Shown here one piece after another: positions 10,254 to 16,627 of a stretch of DNA of 26,724 nucleotides. The DNA lies in contig RPFO01000748.1 of the NCBI GenBank assembly GCA_009746045.1, forward strand, positions 1 to 26,724. The letters run 5' to 3'. Numbering within the stretch: the first letter of the stretch is position 1; every line of letters starts with the position of its first letter. The notes beneath the pieces are model-generated. The model was not told the origin of the DNA. It ran no database searches and was given only the letters and a program-made list of their open reading frames with translations. The DNA is from Mesostigma viride. Taxonomy: Eukaryota; Streptophyta; Mesostigmatophyceae; Mesostigmatales; Mesostigmataceae. The translations under genes and the position numbers were made by a program.

Positions 10254-10980
10254 GCTGTAGCAGCTCACACAAGTCTACATACAAACACACACAATGGGTA
10301 CTGGATATCCTCCCCAGACTACAAGTCACAACCCGCTGGGCATGACAGTCAGCTTGGATTCCTTATTATATGTACATAGCACCCATACTGGCTCAGGAGC
10401 ACAAACAAATTACAATGAGTCCCTATCCCTTCACGGGAGGCTCGTTGTGTTACCCATGTACAAGAGGTTGGCCAACTGTGGCAGCCCATAGGTGTTCAGT
10501 TAAGAACTTGAGAAGTATGTACAACCTTCAGGACCTTAGGCGAAACCCCACAGATCACCCACAACAGCTCATCAGAAAACATTGCTGACCCCCAGACGGG
10601 AGTCGGCGCCGGTCTGCTGCCCCTTATCGAACCAGACACCACATCTACGCGAAGCACATGCAAAACACAAGCTCCCATACTCGTTCCACCCGTGGAAAAT
10701 CAGGGACCTGTCGCCACCTCACCAGCATGGTGGATGGGTCAGCCAGTCCGTGAAACTCCGCCTTAAGACGGCACCAGGGAATCGAACCCCGCCCACAAAC
10801 CACAGATCTGGGGAAACCTCAGACTGAGATGAAAACCCCAGATAGACATCTCTCCATCAGAGACAATGTCAGACATTCCCACACCAGAGACATGTCTCAC
10901 CCCTCAAGGTGTGCTCAGGATTATGTACAATCAAGCTCCCAGCCTGATATCCAGAGTCTTAAGCACCCAGCTCTCAGCTT
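10254..10980 (-). other. X 3' UTR, interrupted by a SINE-like insertion
   Basis: Matches the Y 3' UTR at 26108-26546 on both sides of a 282-bp insertion at 10551-10832. No conserved coding potential was seen. Small ORFs in the region are not shared with the other copies. Confidence 0.75.
10551..10832 (-). mobile_element. tRNA-derived SINE-like insertion
   Basis: A 282-bp segment absent from both Y copies, flanked by an 8-bp direct repeat AAACCCCA (10543-10550 and 10833-10840) that is single in Y. Read on the minus strand, its first ~60 bases resemble the internal promoter of a tRNA: a box A-like CTCAGTCTGAGG near 10826-10815 and a box B GGTTCGATTCC near 10788-10778, which also forms a T-arm with a TTCGATT loop. 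The body has no ORF and there is no poly(A) tail or terminal inverted repeat. This suggests a SINE with a tRNA-like head mobilised by an unseen partner. The SINE family is not identified. A non-autonomous DNA element is less likely because it lacks inverted termini. Confidence 0.65.
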
Positions 10981-11688
10981 TTAGACAGATAGACCGACTT
11001 GACAGTCAGCATTCATGAGCTTCCTCAGTACATTGTACTGGGCTGGGGCCTTGTGTGGCAGCTTTGTCAATGCATCAGCAGGGTTCTCCTCGCCAGGGAT
11101 ATGCTTCAAGTCAACCAAACTGGCCAACTCCTTCAGCAACAAATAATCCAGGTCCCGGCTCCTGGCCAGCTGCTTGTGAACAAACTGGACCATACCCATG
11201 CTGTCTGTTAGCAACAACGTCTCCATCTGCAAGGTCCAAGGGGTAACTGAAGCCAGCTCCAGCATTAACTCCTTTATGTACAGGCTGGACTGGATCCCCT
11301 CGCATATGGCCCTGCATTCTGCCACATCTGAACTGATACAGACCCTCTTCTGCAGTCTGCTGTACCAGCTGAACAAACTTGCCCTGCTCTGATAAAAAGC
11401 AAACAGAGCAGCAGATCTCCCCCTGACCTTGGTAACCTGGCGAGCATCCATGGAACTGTCAACAAAGATCTCCAAGGTGATAGGCTGGGTAAAGTCAATC
11501 CCAGACAAAATCAGATCAGGGGTACTCTCCACCAACCGGGCTATGACTCGAGGCTTCTCATCCTCAAGCACCTCATCAGGCATTCTGCTATGGACCATCA
11601 AAGACGGACCACAGATGCTGGCAAACCAGGCCCACATGCCTCTCAACTCAGGTCCTGCAGCCTGGGTGATCTTCTCTGGCAAGGCCTT
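10981..11688 (-). CDS. pol: X pol, 3' portion (end of RT connection and RNase H), split by Y
   Basis: 235 codons of open frame from the Y insertion point to the TAA. It contains the RNase H fold with the VDSSMD aspartate, the AECRA glutamate, the TDSMG aspartate and the NPADALTK aspartate, which is the D-E-D-D set. RNase H degrades the RNA strand of the RNA-DNA hybrid during reverse transcription. The first few codons of the longer open frame (11706-11689) lie in the Y LTR and are not part of the gene. The frame is undamaged here, in contrast to the X pol half at 2591-4740. It is not expressible alone. Confidence 0.88.
   Translation of the reverse strand, partial: KALPEKITQAAGPELRGMWAWFASICGPSLMVHSRMPDEVLEDEKPRVIARLVESTPDLILSGIDFTQPITLEIFVDSSMDARQVTKVRGRSAALFAFYQSRASLFSWYSRLQKRVCISSDVAECRAICEGIQSSLYIKELMLELASVTPWTLQMETLLLTDSMGMVQFVHKQLARSRDLDYLLLKELASLVDLKHIPGEENPADALTKLPHKAPAQYNVLRKLMNADCQVGLSV
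11684..11688 (+). other. Target-site duplication GCCTT, 5' side of Y
   Basis: GCCTT directly before the Y 5' LTR, matching 2591-2595 after the 3' LTR. It defines the LTR termini unambiguously as AGTT and AACT. Confidence 0.92.
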
Positions 11689-12385
11689 AGTTAACGCCAA
11701 GCGCATTGGCGTGATCCTGATTCGGCATATCTCTGCGATTCCAGCGGCACCGGAACGAGTTCATTCCGACGAGTATCAAGAAAGTTATGGCGTTCCGACT
11801 TCCCGGTCGCGCGCGAGCGCGAGCCGGCTGTTCTTCTAAGTCGGACGTGAATATTTGCCGACGACATATGGGGTCGACAGTAATTCCTGGGCTGACAGGA
11901 ATTAGGTGCTGTACCTACGACGGTATTGGATTAATACGTCGTACGCAGGAAATAGGAACCTTAACCTGTGGTCTGTTGGTACCGCAGGCTTAGTCCTGGA
12001 CTTCTAGGTGCAGATGCAATAATCACTGTGGTGACTGTACTCTGTGGTCACTGTGCCTGTATGGCAGACCTACTGTATAGGAGCTGGGCGCTGTACAGGT
12101 AGTGAATACTGTACCGGGAGTGTTATTACTGAGCAGGCCTCCTAGGCTGCTCAGGACTAGCAAGCACAGTGCACAAGTATATAAACAATAGGCCAGTGCC
12201 AAATGGGCATCTCTTGCGAGCCCGCCTCACGTGTTGTGCCTTGACTTGGCAAGCTCGTGTGCAAGCCTCAAGTGTTGAGCGCTGTAAACATTATCCGATT
12301 TAACAAAGCTCCGTTTCCAACCATATTCACACATTGCTGCATTGCAACCATATCCTTCACATTGCGTGTGCGAAGAAGCTTAACT
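11689..12385 (+). repeat. 5' LTR of element Y
   Basis: A 697-bp LTR from AGTTAACGCC to GCTTAACT. The tip hairpin ACGCCAA/TTGGCGT is at 11694-11712, a block conserved with the family 2 LTR lies at about 11736-11795, an inverted repeat CTGAGCAG/CTGCTCAG is at 12129-12154 and the TATA box is at 12178-12185. No AATAAA was seen downstream of the TATA box. Confidence 0.95.
12178..12185 (+). promoter_or_regulatory. TATA box of Y 5' LTR
   Basis: TATATAAA 24 bp downstream of the CTGAGCAG/CTGCTCAG inverted repeat. It is expected to drive the genomic transcript, with R and U5 in the following ~180 bp. Confidence 0.7.
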
Positions 12386-12478
12386 CAAATTACAACCAGT
12401 CTCAGCGGAACGGCCAGGAGGGTCGTTGCCGGTTGCGGTGTGCAGCGTTTGCGACGAGAGGAGCTCGTCTGGTGGTGA
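12386..12478 (+). other. Y leader, possible primer-binding region
   Basis: 93 bp between LTR and leader ORF. The bases after the LTR are CAAATTACAACCAG, not the usual TGG complement of a tRNA 3' end. Family 2 has CGTATTACACGC in the same place, sharing ATTACA at +4. Priming may use an internal part of a tRNA. The tRNA is not identified. Confidence 0.45.
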
Positions 12479-13398
12479 ATGGTGCAGGAGGAACAGCGGC
12501 AGCAGGATTTCCGGTTTCGGCAGTCTGCTGGGGGTTCGATTTCTCCTGAATTACGCCGTGTCGTTCGGGATCTATCTTTGTTGCTTGCAGATCGTCCGCC
12601 TGTAAATCGCAGCTTCGTGCAATTCGTCGACGACCAGGTCGAAGATTGGGAGCGAATTCTGCGACACGTACAAACCATCGTCATTCCGGAGCACCGGAGC
12701 ATCGACGACCTTGAGCAGGAGCTTCACGGGTTGGTCGGCATCCAGACGGTGATTACTGCAGTAGCAGAGCGAGTGCGGACGGAGTTGGCAGCAAGGCGAG
12801 GCGAGGTTGCGGAGGCAGCTGGCGCAGGGCGACACGAGTTTGTGCCGACAGTAGCGGGCGCGGGAGTACCACGTGCTTTCGCAGGCGGCATCGGCGGCGA
12901 GGGTGTTGCAGCGGGTCCAGTTAGGCGTGAACGACGCGGAGCGGAGCATCACAGGCGGCTTGCAGAGGTCGGGGCGACAGCGGAAGCCATCGCCGGAGGA
13001 CAACGCGCGACAAGAGTCGGCAGGTTTCCAGAGCGAGTAAGAGTTCCTTTTCAGGAGCTGCCCCCGCCCCTTCGCGTTCGTGTGACGCGTTGGGAGGAGT
13101 TTGCACCTCTTAGGTACGAGAGTGACCTTGAGGTAGGAGCAGGGGTGTCGCTGGGCTAGGCGACGAGGCACTCGGCGACCACGAGGTGCCAACGTACAAT
13201 CCGCGAGGTGCCAACGACGGGTTGTCACCTGTCTACTTTACCAACGGTGACGATTCAGTCATAGCGGGCCGACAGCGGGTCGACGACGGCGCAGCAGGTA
13301 GCAGGGTACCAGAGCTGATTGTGGTGAGCGACAGCGACGACGACAGCGACAAGGAGAACCAGGACGCGCCTGGGGCCAGCCGTGGTGGTCTTGCCTGA
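12479..13398 (+). pseudogene. Y leader ORF of unknown function (one frameshift)
   Basis: Unrecognised protein encoded before gag. The ATG at 12479 is preceded in frame by a TGA at 12476. The first frame runs 226 residues to a TAG. One G missing in a G-run near 13142-13146 (four G here, five in X) separates it from the tail frame, which ends at the TGA 13396-13398. Undamaged length would be about 306 residues. Predicted helices occupy roughly residues 20-110 and the middle is Ala/Gly/Arg-rich. The tail carries LIVV plus an acidic Ser/Asp run (13315-13350) and KEN (13351-13359). The first frame is conserved with X almost residue for residue, which argues for selection until recently. It has no CCHC, protease or envelope-like transmembrane features. 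Confidence 0.72.
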
Positions 13399-13500
13399 GT
13401 GGTAACACTTGGCACTTTCTTTTCTTGTTCAGTAGCTTATATTGCTTTAATTGCTGCTTAGCCACTTGGCTGGCTGTAGCAGATCTGAACAGAGGCCATC
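13399..13500 (+). promoter_or_regulatory. Leader ORF to gag spacer with candidate 3' splice site
   Basis: Contains TAAC (13403-13406), a pyrimidine tract (13415-13430) and AG (13431-13432), which is the order of a branch point, tract and acceptor. Several stop codons follow before the gag ATG. The family 2 element has a comparable arrangement. No matching donor was identified. Confidence 0.4.
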
Positions 13501-14688
13501 ATGGAGGATGGAGCTATCAACCAACCAGCGGGCTTTATGGACTTCGGGCGGCGCGGCGCTGGGCTGGATGGACGAGATGGACGCGATGGACGCGGTGGAC
13601 GCGATGGACGCGGGGGCGGCCAGGCGCTGGGAGACCAGGCTGAGGTGCCAGATAATCAGAGCCAAGGATCGCAGGGCGGGCAGCACGCGCCAGCCGCAGA
13701 TCAAGCGGCGCCCAAGCGACCAACTGTTGCTGAGGGGTACGCGGTGCTAGGCCAGTTTCAGTCCATCAAGGACAATTGGCAGCCCCGGGATGCTGAGAGG
13801 ATGTTAGAGGACATGAACTTGTACACTGAGATATACAACGGTGACAAGCTTCGCATCCTGGCGTCTAGTGCCTACATACGGCAGTCGGCGAGGCGGCTGT
13901 TCAAGTTTGTTCGGGAGCGACATGCGGCGGGGGACACCTGGACGGCGTTTATGACGCGACTCAGGTCGTTCCTGAGTGACAAGAGGACCATAGATGGGTC
14001 CCACCTGAAGCAAGAATACCTGGACTACAAGCCCATCAAGGGGCAGCTAGTGGTCCACGCCTTTGAAGACTTCGTCAAGCTGAGGGAGGACGCCATGGCC
14101 AAGGGCTTCTTCGTCGCAGATCGGATGGCCATGGGCGACTTTCTCAAGTCGCTGCAACTGGATCCGGTCACCATGGATAATGTGACCATCCACATGCGAC
14201 AGGTCCATGGCTGGGCAGCCATGACGGATCAGTTGTATGAGTGTTTCAGCGGCAAGTACGTGGGGGGTAAGCGCCCTCGTCAGAATGATGAGGAGGCCAC
14301 TGAACCCACGGTTAAGTCCATGAGGGGATCGGGCCACGGGGGCCCAGCGTCCTCGAGAGGGCCTGAGACCTCTTCAAGGGGTCGAGGAAGGTCCAGGAGG
14401 GGGCGTGACAGAAGGGCTGGACGGGGGACCCCGCCGAAGTCGGGACATCCACAGTCCCAGTTTGACTTCAAGAGGGTGGGTGGTCCTCCCAAGGCTGGGC
14501 CCAGCAGTGGGACCTCACGGGACATCAGTCAGGTGGAATGTTATTTCTGCCAGGGGAAGGGTCACTTCAGGAATGAGTGTCCCTCGTACCTGAGGCAGGA
14601 AGGTCAGAGCAAGCCAGCTCAGGGTGGCAGCAAGGACAAGGCTGGTCCATCCCAGGACAAGGGCAAGGGCAAGGCTGCTGATCATTGA
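13501..14688 (+). CDS. gag: Y Gag (capsid and CCHC nucleocapsid)
   Basis: An intact 395-residue Gag that would form particles and package the RNA. Residues 23-40 are Gly-Arg-Asp repeats encoded by tandem copies of a 9-bp unit (GATGGACGC, about 13570-13610). A predicted helical capsid region covers about 85-250. Residues 270-310 are Arg/Gly/Ser-rich, and the zinc knuckle CYFCQGKGHFRNEC is at 347-360. No protease motif occurs in Gag. The start ATG lies after stops in the same frame. The TGA stop is followed by an uninterrupted pol frame, so Gag-Pol is probably made by readthrough. It is almost identical to X Gag. Confidence 0.95.
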   Translation: MEDGAINQPAGFMDFGRRGAGLDGRDGRDGRGGRDGRGGGQALGDQAEVPDNQSQGSQGGQHAPAADQAAPKRPTVAEGYAVLGQFQSIKDNWQPRDAERMLEDMNLYTEIYNGDKLRILASSAYIRQSARRLFKFVRERHAAGDTWTAFMTRLRSFLSDKRTIDGSHLKQEYLDYKPIKGQLVVHAFEDFVKLREDAMAKGFFVADRMAMGDFLKSLQLDPVTMDNVTIHMRQVHGWAAMTDQLYECFSGKYVGGKRPRQNDEEATEPTVKSMRGSGHGGPASSRGPETSSRGRGRSRRGRDRRAGRGTPPKSGHPQSQFDFKRVGGPPKAGPSSGTSRDISQVECYFCQGKGHFRNECPSYLRQEGQSKPAQGGSKDKAGPSQDKGKGKAADH

Positions 14689-14739
14689 TATGAGCCTGCA
14701 CACATCCCTGAACCCTGGAGGGTGCCCCCAGGGGTGTGT
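14686..14739 (+). promoter_or_regulatory. Candidate stop-codon readthrough site: TGA plus hairpin
   Basis: Gag ends in TGA (14686-14688) and pol continues in the same frame with no other stop. Eleven nt later ACACATCCCTG (14700-14710) can pair with CAGGGGTGTGT (14729-14739). This makes an 11-bp stem with one T-G wobble and an 18-nt loop. A stem at this distance resembles readthrough stimulators of gammaretroviruses. The element is identical in X. Function is inferred from layout. Confidence 0.6.
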
Positions 14740-15060
14740 AATGAAGCTGCTAGTGACAGCAGTGAGGGGCAGCCCCATGCTCTAGTGAAAGAGCCTATTG
14801 GACACGATGGGGCAAGCTTGGTTACCACAGAGAGTATGCCAGCTGTAGCTGCAGTGGTTACTCGCCAACGTGCCCGCCATGGCGGTGCTGAGCCTGAGGT
14901 AGGACCTGGTGATGTGGACCCAGGTGGATCTCAGAAGCATTCTGACCGTGCAGGACTGGCACAGGATGGTCAGGATGAGGATAGGGCTGGAGACAGTCTG
15001 ACAGGCACGACCCTGGTGCCTCCTGTACATAAGGGATCTGTACATACCTTGAGTGCTAAT
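14689..15060 (+). CDS. pol: Y pol, 5' portion (linker before integrase), interrupted by Z
   Basis: 124 codons in frame with gag after the TGA. The segment is acidic and low in complexity (Gly, Asp, Glu, Pro, Ser) and contains no Asp-Ser/Thr-Gly protease site, although a copia protease would normally be here. A GTG at 14722 and later codons could start translation, but no ATG stands at the beginning, which favours readthrough from Gag. Y pol continues at 22890. Between them lies Z with its CTAAT duplication, so Y pol is inactivated in this copy. Confidence 0.85.
15056..15060 (+). other. Target-site duplication CTAAT, left of Z
   Basis: CTAAT directly before the left Z LTR, repeated at 22885-22889. 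It is single in X at 5086-5090. Confidence 0.93.
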
Positions 15061-15677
15061 AGTTGTGAGGGTAAGAATGCCACGAATTCCGCCATGGTTC
15101 TTGCAGGAAGTTGCCTTTATTAACAATCAGGAAACACAGACGTGAGTCACGTCACTTCCAAGACTGCACGCAGCACAGACGACAGGGTCGCAGTGCCAAG
15201 AGAACGTGCACGCAAGAACTAGCGTCCCGGTGTGACCAAGTCACTCATATAGCTTACTAGGGACGCGTCCAAGTATTCAGCTGCACTGTCACAGCTGAAC
15301 TGTCAATCAATTGATTACACAGACTCTGGCACGCCTTTGGCGCGCAGATCTATCAATTGTCCATACGGCTAGTCCTGTGGACCTATCCGTACACTAGTCA
15401 GCATCAATTGTCTCATAGGTCCTGGCGCGCTACAGTGCGCCTACCTATCAATTGACCATCAAGTCCTGTACAAGTCCTGTCAACGTCCTGCGGACTATCA
15501 AAGTGACACTTGTACATCCTGTGTCCGTACGCGCCCACAGTGGCGCGCCGGGTACTGTCGGCACAGCCTAGGAAACGTCATAACTTTTACGTTCCTTAAC
15601 CAAATGAGGCGTTCAAGGTGCCGTTGGAAAGAGCGTAACAATCTCTATCCATCTAACGTAAATCCTTTACGTTAACT
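15061..15677 (-). repeat. 3' LTR of element Z
   Basis: A 617-bp LTR, AGTTAACG to CACAACT on the minus strand. It carries four ATCAATTG motifs (15306, 15352, 15403, 15447) and five GTCCTG motifs between 15372 and 15490, a possible TATA-like CTATATGA near 15245-15252, and AATAAA at 15121-15116. Confidence 0.95.
15116..15121 (-). terminator. AATAAA polyadenylation signal in Z LTR
   Basis: AATAAA on the minus strand, about 55 bp before the LTR end (also 22329-22324). The R/U5 boundary would lie 10-30 bp downstream. Confidence 0.6.
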
Positions 15678-15697
15678 CCAATCCCTTCTTTTCTTTA
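15678..15697 (-). other. Polypurine tract of Z
   Basis: Minus-strand AAAGAAAAGAAGGGATTGG directly before the 3' LTR. It differs from the Y tract essentially by one A/G change, although the surrounding UTRs are unrelated. Confidence 0.75.
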
Positions 15698-16627
15698 GGG
15701 ATCACATCCCCTGCCAGGGACCCTTGAAGTAGCTTGAAATGTCCTTCACTCCAGCTTGAAGCTTGAACAGATGTCTTTAATGGCCATTGCCATTCCCCCA
15801 GCCCTTTCTTTTAAGGAACTGGAAAAGAAACAGATCTGCCACAGGGAAAACCATTCCATGAGAAATGGATAAAAACCTATGGAAGTGGCATTACAGAGTA
15901 CCACCAGATATTAGAAGCACACAAAATTAAATACATACAGGTTAATTCTATGAGGTCTTCTCCAGGAATTAATCCCATCACCTCGGTAGAGCCTCCAGTA
16001 CAATGACCTTCTGGCGGTGAGTTACATTAATCCCAGATACTAATCCCATAAAACCCAGTACATATTCAATATAAGTACAATAAACCCATGACAATTATTA
16101 TACCACTTGACAAAGTAAGGCGTATTACAATAGTTTGCCTGTCATTCTCTCAACAGGGGTCTATTGGCGCCCGTCTTACGGCGCCCGTCTACTTGCCAGA
16201 TGGTAAACTGCCACAGCAAACAAATGACAAAATGAAACACATAGGCAACAATTAAATCCTGCCCTGGGGAACTAGGGAAGTCTGAACAGGCAAACACCTG
16301 AACAGGCCAGCTTGTAGAAACATAATACCAGGGAATCGAACCCCGCCCTATAAACCCCAGAATAAAGGTTCCCAGACCATTGTGAGAAGTATGTACAAAT
16401 ATACATTTCTTTTAAAATAGAATACATGGTCTGTAATGGACCTGTCAACCTTGTGTAGTCAACAGCATGAACCCCAGCCAAAACCTGGCTGTATCCTGAT
16501 TAAAATCAGAGTGAGTGTACCATGGTCCATGAGCCTTAGTACAGACTAAAATACAGGTATTATGCCAGTCACAATGCTGACACTACCACACAATCTGCTC
16601 TCCAATGCCCTATAACCATGCACCAGC
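15698..16627 (-). other. Z 3' UTR
   Basis: About 930 bp without a convincing ORF. On the plus strand it has three TAATCCCA-type repeats (about 15965-16047) and a tandem GGCGCCCGTCT pair (about 16165-16190). A tRNA-like head fragment lies at about 16325-16385. The 15-mer TGTACATACTTCTCA is shared with the family 1 3' UTR. Confidence 0.6.
16325..16385 (-). repeat. SINE head-like (tRNA-like) fragment in Z 3' UTR
   Basis: 22 bases (16327-16348) are identical to the T-arm region of the SINE-like insertion (10773-10794), including box B GGTTCGATTCC. Looser similarity extends about 40 bp toward the box A side. I see no target duplication or SINE body here, so it is either a truncated relative or a tRNA-like piece captured by the element. 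Confidence 0.45.

Larger units (their letters stand above)
9537..11688 (-). mobile_element. Element X, 3' portion
   Basis: Minus-strand remainder of X: the pol C-terminus (11688-10981), a 3' UTR carrying a SINE-like insertion, the polypurine tract and the 3' LTR. It starts exactly at the codon where the 5' portion at 2591 stops, with the 5-bp GCCTT shared between the two breakpoints. Y therefore lies between the two halves in the original molecule. Confidence 0.88.

Noticed and set aside
10773-10794. Functional tRNA gene
   Set aside because: Only box A- and box B-like elements and a T-arm are present. No acceptor stem or anticodon arm can be folded, and the segment sits in a duplicated-flank insertion.
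11429-11839. Antisense ORF across the X pol and Y LTR junction
   Set aside because: It is a shadow of RNase H on the other strand, joined to LTR sequence, and the same LTR shadow recurs at every LTR.
14686-14688. TGA reassigned to an amino acid in this genome
   Set aside because: Trp is encoded by TGG throughout, no other TGA occurs inside the long pol frames, and TGA is also used to end the leader ORF. One conserved TGA fits readthrough better.
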